Assembly: GCA_050260355.1 (NCBI GenBank)
Contig: JBLNBZ010000119.1
Coordinates: forward strand, 1-15,692
Source of the DNA: CADEFX01 sp050260355
GTDB lineage: Bacteria > Pseudomonadota > Alphaproteobacteria > Rhizobiales > Hyphomicrobiaceae
Length of the DNA stretch: 15,692 bases
Direction of reading: 5' to 3'
Positions 6,944 through 13,757 of this stretch are shown here, piece after piece. The notes under the pieces are model-generated. The model had not been told where the DNA came from. It saw only the letters and a program-made list of their open reading frames with translations, and did no database searches. The translations under genes and the position numbers were made by a program. Each line of letters opens with the position of its first letter. Within the stretch, counting starts at the first letter, position 1.

Positions 6944-7600
6944 ATGGCCCGCAGGATTGCTCTCATTCACGCTGTCGTCGCGGCCATGGAGCCGGTGCGC
7001 GCGGCCTTCGAGCGCCTGTGGCCGGACGCCGAGTGCGTGAATGTGCTCGACGATGCACTGGCGCCGGACCGCGCGCGCGACGGCGAGCTCAAGCCGGAGA
7101 TGTCCCGCCGCATCGGCGCGCTGGCCGACTATGCGTTGTCGCTGCAGCCCAAGGGCATCCTGTTCACATGCTCGGCGTTCGGCCCGGCAATCGAGGCAGT
7201 GGCCGCGAAGGCACCGGTCCCGGTGTTGAAGCCGAACGAGGCGATGTTCGAGGAGGCCATCGAGCTGGGCACACGCATCGTCATGCTGGTGACGTTCCCG
7301 AATGCGGCAGAGTCGATGCGGCCAGAGTTCGAGGCGCTGGCAAAGGCGCGGTCGGTGCCGGCGCGGCTGGAGACGGTTTACGTTGCAGATGCCATGGCCG
7401 CGCTCAAGGCCGAGAATTTGGAGACGCACAACCGCCTCATCGCGGAGGCTGCGCGCGGCCTGGCGCAGGCGGACGCCATTCTGCTCGGGCAATTCTCGAT
7501 GGCGCCTGCCGCCGGCGCCGTGGCCCGGGTGGCGAAGCGGCCGGTGCTCACGAGCCCCGAGAGCGCTGTGCGCAAGCTCAAAGGCCTGATCGAGGCGTGA
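6944..7600 (+). CDS. Asp/Glu racemase superfamily protein (racemase, maleate isomerase or decarboxylase-like)
   Basis: This cytosolic protein of 218 residues has the two-lobed Asp/Glu racemase fold. ATG at 6944 is preceded by GGGGAGGG 9 bases upstream; the frame is open far to the left, but that part is antisense to the lyase gene. The first catalytic cysteine is visible at C76 in ILFTCSAFG, the classic N-lobe loop. The C-lobe loop, where racemases carry the second cysteine, reads AILLGQFSMAPA (178-189) and contains no cysteine. A cofactor-independent two-base racemisation is therefore doubtful. Related single-cysteine enzymes include arylmalonate decarboxylase, although that enzyme keeps the other cysteine. 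Other landmarks are VLKPNEAMFEEAIELGTRIVML (94-115) and LTSPESAVRKL. It is divergent from the lyase gene and ends 2 bases before the convergent peptidase gene. The reaction is unknown. Confidence 0.87.
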   Translation: MARRIALIHAVVAAMEPVRAAFERLWPDAECVNVLDDALAPDRARDGELKPEMSRRIGALADYALSLQPKGILFTCSAFGPAIEAVAAKAPVPVLKPNEAMFEEAIELGTRIVMLVTFPNAAESMRPEFEALAKARSVPARLETVYVADAMAALKAENLETHNRLIAEAARGLAQADAILLGQFSMAPAAGAVARVAKRPVLTSPESAVRKLKGLIEA

Positions 7601-7602
7601 GG

Positions 7603-8451
7603 TCAGTCGGCGCCGGCGAGCGCCTCCCCGCCGGCGATCTGAGGCATCGACGGGGTGAGCCGGGCTCGCCGCTCCCAGGCCCCGATCATTTGGCTCGCCT
7701 CCTCGAAGGCGCGGCGGAACGAGGTCTCGTGGCGCAGCGCGCGATTGAAGTAGGCATCCCCGAAGTAGGTCCAGCGCCTGCGATCCTCGCAACCGAACGA
7801 GCTGCGATCGGCGCGGGCAGCGGCGATCACGAGCGTGCGCGGACCGGCCAGCGCGGGAATGAAGCTGCCGGAGTGACAGGCCGATACGACGATCACACGG
7901 TTCTTGATGCCGGAGCGATCGAGCATGCTCTTGAGATGGTCAGGTCTCAGATGCTCGAGCGCCAGCCCGGGCATCGTGACGGCCAGGATGCCGTCGTCGC
8001 CGTGTGAGGTCAGAAAGAGGAAGAGCCTATCCCGATCGGAATCCATGACCCGCCCCAGATGCAGGAGCACGTGCTCGAGATTCGCCACGCTGGCGAGAGG
8101 CAGCTCGGTACGGGTGCTGGGGTGGTTGATCAGGACGATCGATCGGCCCTTAGTCCCGAAGCGCTCATCGAACAGGCGGCGCACGGCGAGGACCTCGCGC
8201 TTGAAGACGGCTTGCTCGCCGAAGCTGGCAAAGCCCACGAAATAGAGCCGGGAGGAACTTGGGGAAGGATCAGCTGCTGCCGGGCGAAGCTCGCCGAGGG
8301 CGCGCTTCAGCAGGGCCGCCTGCAGATCGGCAACAGGTGGAGTGCTGGCTGGCCTGGCGAAAACCGGCGCGCCGGTATCCATGCCCAAGCCCATGAACAG
8401 GGCAGAGGCAACGAGCACAAGCACGCGAAGGGTATGTACGAGGGCAATCAT
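7603..8451 (-). CDS. Secreted C13 family (legumain/caspase-like) cysteine peptidase
   Basis: This protein has 282 residues and the clan CD caspase-like fold. MIALVHTLRV opens a signal peptide (hydrophobic core about 7-22, probable cleavage after VFA at 30-32), so the enzyme probably acts in the periplasm or outside. The catalytic dyad is visible: H150 in LFLFLTSHGDDG and C192 in VIVVSACHSGSF, each after a hydrophobic beta strand as expected. The downstream ADRSSFGCEDRRRWTYFGDAYFNRAL (214-239) is characteristic of bacterial C13 proteins. The reading frame continues upstream to 9216, but that part is antisense to the TerC gene and has no support. Eukaryotic members cleave after Asn or Asp or act as GPI transamidase; the bacterial substrates are largely unknown. 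It is convergent with the racemase-family gene (2 bases between stops) and divergent from the TerC gene. Confidence 0.9.
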   Translation of the reverse strand: MIALVHTLRVLVLVASALFMGLGMDTGAPVFARPASTPPVADLQAALLKRALGELRPAAADPSPSSSRLYFVGFASFGEQAVFKREVLAVRRLFDERFGTKGRSIVLINHPSTRTELPLASVANLEHVLLHLGRVMDSDRDRLFLFLTSHGDDGILAVTMPGLALEHLRPDHLKSMLDRSGIKNRVIVVSACHSGSFIPALAGPRTLVIAAARADRSSFGCEDRRRWTYFGDAYFNRALRHETSFRRAFEEASQMIGAWERRARLTPSMPQIAGGEALAGAD

Positions 8452-8523
8452 GCGAGCATCCCGTTTCGGGCCGCAGAGACAGCAACACGCTACACGCGAC
8501 ACGGTTGCTTCGTGCCAGCTTCG

Positions 8524-8552
8524 GATATAGCTGCTGACCTTGCCGCAATCAA
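8524..8552 (-). promoter_or_regulatory. Candidate sigma-70 promoter of the C13 peptidase gene
   Basis: TTGATT (8547-8552) and TATATC (8524-8529) are separated by exactly 17 bases and point toward the peptidase gene, leaving a leader of about 65 bases. Each hexamer matches the consensus at four of six positions. It sits in the 123-base divergent region and would overlap any promoter of the TerC gene, for which I found no better candidate. Confidence 0.42.
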
Positions 8553-8574
8553 ACGCACGGGGGAATAAACCGCG

Positions 8575-9339
8575 ATGGATGCCTTGCTGAGCCTTGCTGC
8601 CGATCCGGCTGCCTGGATCGCCCTGGTTACGCTCATTGCCATGGAGGTGGTGCTCGGCATCGACAATCTCATCTTCATCGCCATCCTGACCAACAAGCTG
8701 CCCGAGCATCAGCGCGAGCGAGCGCGCCAGATCGGCATCGGCCTGGCACTGGTGCTGCGCCTCGCCCTGCTGGCGACGATCGCCTTCATCGTGGCCCTGA
8801 CCGCACCCCTTTTCACGCTGTTCGGCCACGGATTCTCCTGGCGCGACCTGATTCTCATCGCCGGCGGCCTGTTCCTGGTCTGGAAGGCGACGATCGAGAT
8901 CCATCACCGCGTGGACAGCGATCCGGGCCCCGACCTTTTCGACCGGCGCACCGAGACGCTCGGCTTCGCTGCGGCCTTGGGACAGATCGTGCTGCTCGAT
9001 CTCGTCTTCTCGCTGGACAGCATCATTACGGCGGTCGGCATGACGAGCCATGTGCCGATCATGGTTCTGGCCGTGGTCATCGCAGTCGCCGTCATGCTGC
9101 TGGCCGCGACGCCGCTCGCCAACTTCATCAACGCCAATCCGACGCTGGTGATGCTGGCCCTCGGGTTCCTGTTGATGATCGGCATGGTGCTGATCGCCGA
9201 CGGGTTCGGAGCGCACGTGCCAAGGGGCTACGTCTACGCGGCGATGGCGTTCTCAGCGCTGATCGAGGGCCTCAACATGATGGCGCGCAGGGCGCGGCGG
9301 AGGCGCGGCGAGACGACAAGGCGGGAAAGCGACGTGTAG
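8575..9339 (+). CDS. TerC family integral membrane protein
   Basis: This is an inner-membrane protein of 254 residues with about seven predicted helices: roughly 13-36, 54-78, 90-106, 132-154, 160-181, 188-210 and 217-234. The family signatures are EVVLGIDNLIFI (24-35) and LDLVFSLDSI (141-150). Their acidic residues E24, D30, D142 and D148 lie within the membrane and probably bind or pass a metal ion. Family members include tellurite-resistance TerC and manganese exporters of the Alx/MeeF type. The C-terminus is a basic tail (ARRARRRRGETTRR). ATG at 8575 follows GGGGGA 10 bases upstream. There is no ter operon around it, so tellurite resistance should not be assumed; metal export or loading of secreted metalloproteins is more likely. 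It is divergent from the secreted peptidase and convergent with the SDR, with a terminator between. Confidence 0.93.
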   Translation: MDALLSLAADPAAWIALVTLIAMEVVLGIDNLIFIAILTNKLPEHQRERARQIGIGLALVLRLALLATIAFIVALTAPLFTLFGHGFSWRDLILIAGGLFLVWKATIEIHHRVDSDPGPDLFDRRTETLGFAAALGQIVLLDLVFSLDSIITAVGMTSHVPIMVLAVVIAVAVMLLAATPLANFINANPTLVMLALGFLLMIGMVLIADGFGAHVPRGYVYAAMAFSALIEGLNMMARRARRRRGETTRRESDV

Positions 9340-9370
9340 CGGCTTTTCCGATCCGCCCAGGCCAATGCGC

Positions 9371-9400
9371 GCTCCCTCTCCCTGGCGAGGGAGAAGGAGC
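9371..9400. terminator. Long hairpin between convergent genes, probable bidirectional terminator
   Basis: Arms GCTCC-C-TCTCCCT and AGGGAGA-A-GGAGC flank the loop GGCG. They give 12 base pairs with one C-A mismatch. It lies between the TerC stop (9339) and the SDR stop (9440), which point at each other. No T-run is present on either strand. The CTCCCTCTCCC / GGGAGA pattern also resembles palindromes scattered between genes in many proteobacterial genomes, so it may be a copy of a dispersed repeat serving as a terminator. Confidence 0.6.
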
Positions 9401-9439
9401 AGTCCCTCACGTTCTGCTGCTTGCCGGACGAACTTTGGT

Positions 9440-10213
9440 TCAGCGGGCGCCGCCGGTGACATCGAGGATGGCACCGGTGATGTAGGAAGCCTTGTCGGAC
9501 AACAGCCAGACGATGGCCTCGGCGACCTCCTGTGGTGTGCCCGCACGACCAATGGGCATGTGCGATCCGAACCGCGCGACCCGATCAGGCATGCCGGCAC
9601 TGGCGTGAATGTCGGTGTCGATCAGGCCCGGGCGCACGGCATTGACGCGAATGCCGCAGTCGGCCACCTCGGCGGCAACGCCGATGGTCATGGTGTCCAC
9701 GGCGCCCTTCGATGCCGCGTAGTCGACGAAGGCTTTGGGCGAGCCGGTCAGCGCGCCGTAGGAGGAGACGACGACGATCGATCCGCCCTTGCCGCCGTGC
9801 TTCGTGGACATGCGCTTGACGGCCTCGCGCGAGCACAGCAGAGGGCCGGCAACGTTGATGCGCAGCACGTCCATGATGCCGTCGTAGGTCAGGGTCTCCA
9901 CGCGACGCTTGGTGCCACCGGACGTGCCCGCATTGATGACGACGCCGGACGGAGCGCCGAAAGCCTTATCCGTCTCGGCGAACAGCCGCACGACATCGGC
10001 TTCGCGACCCATGTCGCCTTGCACGGCAATGGCGTCGCCGCCGGCATCTTTGATGTCGCGGACGACGGACTCGGCCTGCTGCTCGGCGGCAAGGTAGTTG
10101 ACGACGACGGATGCCTTCTCTGCGCCGAGCAGGCGCGCGGTGGCGGCACCGATGCCGCGGCTGCCTCCGGTGACGATGACGACGCGGCGGCCGGTTTGCT
10201 TTGCTTCAGTCAC
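9440..10213 (-). CDS. Short-chain dehydrogenase/reductase (SDR), last gene of the acyl-CoA operon
   Basis: This classical SDR has 257 residues and performs NAD(P)-dependent alcohol/ketone oxidoreduction in the cytosol. It uses a GTG start (10211-10213) with GAGG 10 bases upstream; no ATG is available nearby. Motifs are cofactor-binding TGGSRGIG (15-22), NAG (94-96), N120, the SSYG segment (S150/S151), and catalytic Y165-x3-K169 in YAASKGAV. RPGLIDTDIH at 194-203 and the C-terminal YITGAILDVTGG are family standards. The absence of Asp at the end of beta-2 (VVVNY, 36-40) is compatible with NADP preference, but this is a by-eye guess. It lies 44 bases after the DUF35 gene, so it is likely in the same transcript. 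In context it may oxidise the 3-hydroxyacyl-CoA made by the hydratase. Confidence 0.94.
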   Translation of the reverse strand: MTEAKQTGRRVVIVTGGSRGIGAATARLLGAEKASVVVNYLAAEQQAESVVRDIKDAGGDAIAVQGDMGREADVVRLFAETDKAFGAPSGVVINAGTSGGTKRRVETLTYDGIMDVLRINVAGPLLCSREAVKRMSTKHGGKGGSIVVVSSYGALTGSPKAFVDYAASKGAVDTMTIGVAAEVADCGIRVNAVRPGLIDTDIHASAGMPDRVARFGSHMPIGRAGTPQEVAEAIVWLLSDKASYITGAILDVTGGAR

Positions 10214-10257
10214 GAGCGGCGATCCTCAGGCTCGGCGGGTGCGACGGCGTTGCCGGT

Positions 10258-10650
10258 TCAGGCGAGGGCGAAACGAGCCAAGGCAAAGTCGTGCTCCTTC
10301 TCGATGGCGAGGCTGACAGAGCGCCCAACCTCAATTCCGTGCTCGGGATTGGTGATGTTGGTGAGCAGGCGAGGCCCCTCCTCCAGCTCGACGAGGGTGA
10401 CGTTGTAGGGCACGCGGCTTTTGAAGGCCTCGTGATAGGCATGGTGGAAGACAACCCAGCTCACGACGCGTCCGCGGCCCGATGCCGTAGCCCACTCCCA
10501 ATCGGCCTCGAGGCATTCGGGACACTCGGCACGAGCAGGCAGCCACGCATGCTTGCAGCGGCGGCAGCTCTGATAGACGAGCCGGCCCTGAGCCAGCGCA
10601 TCCCAATAGGGCTTCGACAGCGGCGTCGGCTCGGGAAGCGGGTAGCTCAT
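10258..10650 (-). CDS. DUF35 family protein: zinc ribbon plus OB-fold acyl-CoA-binding partner of the thiolase-like enzyme
   Basis: This protein of 130 residues has the typical two-part layout. An N-terminal helix (PLSKPYWDALAQGRL, 9-24) is followed by a rubredoxin-like zinc ribbon with C29-x2-C32 and C43-x2-C46. An OB fold from about 58 to 128 comes next (GRGRVVSWVVFHHAYH, then VPYNVTLVELEEGPRLLTNI). Members such as ChsH2 and archaeal DUF35 proteins bind CoA esters and form complexes with thiolase-fold partners. The start codon follows the thiolase stop with one base between (TGA-T-ATG), so translation is coupled and a complex between the two products is very likely. It probably has no catalytic residues of its own. 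No signal peptide. Confidence 0.93.
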   Translation of the reverse strand: MSYPLPEPTPLSKPYWDALAQGRLVYQSCRRCKHAWLPARAECPECLEADWEWATASGRGRVVSWVVFHHAYHEAFKSRVPYNVTLVELEEGPRLLTNITNPEHGIEVGRSVSLAIEKEHDFALARFALA

Positions 10651-10651
10651 A

Positions 10652-11776
10652 TCACTGCCCCAGGATGAGTGTGGAATGGGTGGTCATGATGCCACCTTGA
10701 TTGCTCACGACGCACTTCTTGGCCCCCTTGACCTGATTGACGGAGGTGCCGCGCATCTGGCGCACACCCTCCATGATGAGCTGCAGGCCGGGCATCCCGG
10801 TTTCCGACAGCAGGCCACCGCTGGTGTTGATCGGCAGCTCGCCGCCGAGCGCGACCCGGCCGCCCTCGACGAAGCGTCCGCCCTCGCCCTTCTTGCAGAA
10901 GCCGTAGTCCTCGAGCGTCATCATCACCGCGATCGTGTAGCAGTCGTAGATCTGCGCCACGTCCATATCCTTGGGCTCGAGGCCGGCCATGCGGAAGGCG
11001 GTCTCGGCGGAGACCTTGGCGGCGGTCGTAGTCAGCGTCGGGCGCAGATAGACGTCCCATGAGGTCTGGCCCTGGCCGAAGCCGAGAATGGGAACCGGCG
11101 CCTTGACCTTGAGCTCCCTGGCGCGCTTCTCGCTCATGACGACGACGGCTGCGGCACCGTCCGAGACGAGGCAAATGTCGTCGCGGCGCAGCGGCTCCAC
11201 CACGTACGGCGACTTCATGTACTGATCGAGCGTCAGCGGCAGCTTGAGGTGCGCGTGCGGGTTCTTGGCACCGTGATTGCGTACGGCGACCGCGATCTCG
11301 CCGAACTGCTCGGGCTTGGTGCCGAATTCGGCCATGTGGCGGCGCATGGTCATGGCGTAGCCAGCGGCGACGCTGAACCAGCCGTAGGCGGCGTCGTCGC
11401 CCCAGGCCTTCTCGTAGGCCTGGCGCGTCCCGGTCTTAGGATCGTCGGCAAGCGTGACGAGCGCGACATCGCACTGGCCGTTGTCGATCGCCATGCAGGC
11501 GAACGAGATCATGCTGATGTTGGTGGCGCCACCCTGGTCCCAGACGCCGCCCACCTTGGGCTGCATGCGCATGGCTTCCGCCAGCACCTGCCCGTACATC
11601 GAGGTGTAGCGCGAGGTCGGCACCTTCACGAACAGCGCGTCGACGGCGGATTTCTCGATGCCCGCGTCCTCGAGCGCGTTGCGGCAGGCTTCCACGTTGA
11701 GCGAGACGGTGCCGCGGCCGGGAAGCCGGCCGAACTCGGTGTGGCCGATGCCCGCGATGACGTACCGGCCTAGCAT
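10652..11776 (-). CDS. Thiolase-superfamily protein (SCP-x/lipid-transfer type, Ltp2-like), partner of DUF35
   Basis: This 374-residue protein has the thiolase fold and is expected to cleave a beta-keto- or beta-hydroxyacyl-CoA. The start MLGRYVIAGIGHTEFGR follows AAGGAG 7 bases upstream, inside the end of the CoA-transferase gene; the two overlap by 7 bases (ATGCTAG). The N-half reads GVWDQGGATNISMISFACMAIDNG (77-100). When aligned by eye on INGQCDVALV, the usual nucleophilic cysteine position falls at about G83, so a classical thiolase cysteine is missing. The C-half has QIYDCYTIAVMMTLEDYG (275-292) and LPINTSGGLLSETG (314-327), typical of DUF35-associated members. Ltp2, which works with ChsH2, is a retro-aldolase of the same fold that also lacks this cysteine. 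Either thiolysis or aldol cleavage is possible; I favour the latter. Confidence 0.9.
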   Translation of the reverse strand: MLGRYVIAGIGHTEFGRLPGRGTVSLNVEACRNALEDAGIEKSAVDALFVKVPTSRYTSMYGQVLAEAMRMQPKVGGVWDQGGATNISMISFACMAIDNGQCDVALVTLADDPKTGTRQAYEKAWGDDAAYGWFSVAAGYAMTMRRHMAEFGTKPEQFGEIAVAVRNHGAKNPHAHLKLPLTLDQYMKSPYVVEPLRRDDICLVSDGAAAVVVMSEKRARELKVKAPVPILGFGQGQTSWDVYLRPTLTTTAAKVSAETAFRMAGLEPKDMDVAQIYDCYTIAVMMTLEDYGFCKKGEGGRFVEGGRVALGGELPINTSGGLLSETGMPGLQLIMEGVRQMRGTSVNQVKGAKKCVVSNQGGIMTTHSTLILGQ

Positions 11777-12978
11777 GCGATGGCTCCTTCCGCCTCGAGC
11801 CTGGCGATCTCGTCCGCGGAAAGCCCGAGCCAGCCGCTCAGCACATCGGACGTGTTGGCGCCGAGCCTGGCGCTCGGCTGATGCGGGAGCTGTGGCGCGC
11901 CGTTGTAGCGCATGGGACTCGCCTGCACGGCGATGCGGCCGAACTCGGGGTGGTCGATCCATTGCAGCATGCCGCGCTCGTGCAGGTGCGGGTCGTTGAC
12001 CACCTCGATCAGGGTGCGCACGGGCGCGCACGGGACGCGATGCTTCAAGAGCAGCGCGAACAGGTCCTGCTTGGTGTATTGGCGCGTGAAGTTGCCGACC
12101 AGCTCGTCGACGAAGTCGATGTTCTCCACGCGGGTCTTGAGGCTCTGGAAGCGCGGGTCCTCGCTCAGGTCCTCGCGCTGCATGGCCTTGAGCAGGCTTT
12201 TGAAGTGCACCTCACCGACGCAGATGATGGCGATGTGGCCGTCCTTGGTCGGGTAGACGTTGTAGGGCGCCTCGGCGAGGCCGCCATGCCGGTTGCCGGT
12301 GCGCTGCGCGTCCTGCCAGCCCAGGCCGTAGCTGAGCCCGAGGTTGGAGGCGAGCGAGGCGTAGACCGAATCGAGCATCGCCACCTCGACGGCCCGACCC
12401 TTGCCCGTGCGCTCGCGATCCACGAGCGCCGTGACGATGCCGCCGTAGAGATGCACGCCGGCGAAGAAATCGCACAACGCAGGGCCGGCTTTCACCGGCG
12501 GCTTGTCGGGAAAGCCCGTGATGCTCATCACGCCGGACATGGCCTGCACGGTCAGGTCCATGGCAGGATAGTCACGATAGGGACCGGACGTGCCGTAGCC
12601 GGAGCTCGACGCATAGACGAGGCGAGGGTTCAGCTCCTGCATGGCAGCGACGCCGAAGCCGAGCCGCTCCATGACGCCGGGCGCGAAATTCTCGACCAGC
12701 ACGTCGGCACGCTTCACCATCTCGCGCAGCAGCGCCTTGCCGCTCTCGCTCTTGAGGTCGAGCGCCACCGACTTCTTGTTGGCGTTGAGCATGGCGAAGG
12801 GCAGCGCCGCACCACCGACGACGCCACGCCGGCGCAGGTGCTCGCCGCCCTTGGGCTCGATCTTGATGACCTCGGCGCCGGCCTGCGCCAGCAGGAAGGT
12901 GGCATAGGGGCCGTTGTAGATCTGGGAGAGATCGACGACGGTGATGCCGGCGAGCGGCTGATGCGTCGGCGTGGACAT
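11770..12978 (-). CDS. Class III CoA transferase (CaiB/BaiF family)
   Basis: This cytosolic enzyme of 402 residues moves CoA from a donor acyl-CoA to a free carboxylic acid, activating the pathway substrate or recycling CoA. The start MSTPTHQPLAGITVVDLSQI follows AAGGGG 7 bases upstream and sits one base after the hydratase stop (TGA-C-ATG), so translation is coupled. Family landmarks are GPYATFLLAQAGAEVIKIEP (23-42), RADVLVENFAPGVMERLGF (90-108), SSGYGTSGPYRDYP (125-138) and AMDLTVQAMSG (139-149), in which D141 is the expected catalytic aspartate. EAPYNVYPTKDGHIAI and PCAPV in the C-half are usual. Length is normal for the family (380-430). It overlaps the thiolase-like gene by 7 bases. Acid substrate unknown. 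Confidence 0.95.
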   Translation of the reverse strand: MSTPTHQPLAGITVVDLSQIYNGPYATFLLAQAGAEVIKIEPKGGEHLRRRGVVGGAALPFAMLNANKKSVALDLKSESGKALLREMVKRADVLVENFAPGVMERLGFGVAAMQELNPRLVYASSSGYGTSGPYRDYPAMDLTVQAMSGVMSITGFPDKPPVKAGPALCDFFAGVHLYGGIVTALVDRERTGKGRAVEVAMLDSVYASLASNLGLSYGLGWQDAQRTGNRHGGLAEAPYNVYPTKDGHIAIICVGEVHFKSLLKAMQREDLSEDPRFQSLKTRVENIDFVDELVGNFTRQYTKQDLFALLLKHRVPCAPVRTLIEVVNDPHLHERGMLQWIDHPEFGRIAVQASPMRYNGAPQLPHQPSARLGANTSDVLSGWLGLSADEIARLEAEGAIAC

Positions 12979-12979
12979 G

Positions 12980-13753
12980 TCATTGCCCCTTGAAGACCGG
13001 CGGCCGCTTGGCGGCAAAGGCGGCGGGGCCTTCCTTGGCATCCTCGCTGAACTGCAGCAGGCGGTTGATCAGAGCCTCGAAACGCAGCCCCGTGACCCGG
13101 TCCATCTCGCGCGAGCGCACCGCCAGCTCCTTGGCCGCCTGTACGGCAAGCGGCGCGTTGGCCGCGATTTTGGCCGCATAGGCGCGCGCCGTCGGCATCA
13201 GGTCGGCCATCGGCACCACCTTGTTGACGAGGCCGAAGTGGGCCGCCGTCTCTGCGCTGATGCCGTCACCGGTCAGCAGCATCTCCATGCCGATGGCGTA
13301 GGGAAGCTGGTCGAGGATGCGCTGCGTGCCGCCGTTGCCCGGGATGATGCCGCGCTTGACCTCGGCGACGCTGAACGTGGCGTGGCTGGCGGCGATGCGG
13401 ATGTCGGTGGCGAGCAGCAGGGTCATGCCGCCAGCCAGGCAATAGCCGTTGACGGCGGCAATGACAGGCTTCCACACCTCGAGCCCGCGATTGAGAATCT
13501 GATCGCGCTGAGTGAGCCACATCTCCGACAGCTCGGTCGGCGCGGTCAGAAAGCTCTTGATATCGGCGCCGGCGCTGAACGACTTCTCACCGGCCCCGGT
13601 GATGATGGCCACGCGGATCGCGGAATCATCGCGCACGCGCATCCAGGCCTGCGACAGGCCGCGGTAATGGTCCGCGTCCATCGCATTCATGCGCTCGGGA
13701 CGGTTGATGGTGATCGTGGCAATGCCGTCGGCCACCTCGACATCGATCGACAT
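12980..13753 (-). CDS. Enoyl-CoA hydratase/isomerase (crotonase family)
   Basis: This protein has 257 residues, the usual length for a monofunctional crotonase. It begins MSIDVEVADGIATITINRPE 4 bases after the acyl-CoA dehydrogenase stop; the ribosome site is weak, which suggests translational coupling. The oxyanion-hole segments are FSAGADIKSF (59-68) and CLAGGMTLLLATDI (105-118). The two catalytic glutamates of hydratases both appear: E131 in VAEVKRGIIPGNGGTQR and E157 in GMEMLLTGD. Hydration of a 2-enoyl-CoA is therefore plausible, rather than only isomerase or hydrolase chemistry. It acts after the dehydrogenase and before the SDR or thiolase-like enzyme in the presumed pathway. Confidence 0.95.
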   Translation of the reverse strand: MSIDVEVADGIATITINRPERMNAMDADHYRGLSQAWMRVRDDSAIRVAIITGAGEKSFSAGADIKSFLTAPTELSEMWLTQRDQILNRGLEVWKPVIAAVNGYCLAGGMTLLLATDIRIAASHATFSVAEVKRGIIPGNGGTQRILDQLPYAIGMEMLLTGDGISAETAAHFGLVNKVVPMADLMPTARAYAAKIAANAPLAVQAAKELAVRSREMDRVTGLRFEALINRLLQFSEDAKEGPAAFAAKRPPVFKGQ

Positions 13754-13757
13754 GGGG

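Noticed and set aside
6761..7792. N-terminal extension of the lyase frame up to 7792
   Set aside because: It runs antisense to the whole racemase-family gene and lacks any domain; family members start near RKSTQLRNLL.
8452..8574. Manganese (yybP-ykoY) riboswitch upstream of the TerC gene
   Set aside because: TerC family genes often follow one, but I could not find the expected paired loops or conserved GGGGAGUAG-like element in this 123-base gap.
8452..9216. N-terminal extension of the C13 peptidase frame
   Set aside because: It is antisense to the TerC gene and would bury the signal peptide inside the protein; the MIALVHTLRV start is clearly better.
8575..9339. Tellurite resistance locus
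   Set aside because: Only a TerC family protein is present, with no TerA, TerB, TerD or TerZ neighbours; the family is broad and mostly not about tellurite.
7603..9339. Caspase-like peptidase as part of an antiphage defence system
   Set aside because: The peptidase has a secretion signal, and no sensor, STAND ATPase, toxin or gasdermin-like gene is nearby. Periplasmic C13 peptidases are not the cytosolic caspase-like effectors of defence islands.
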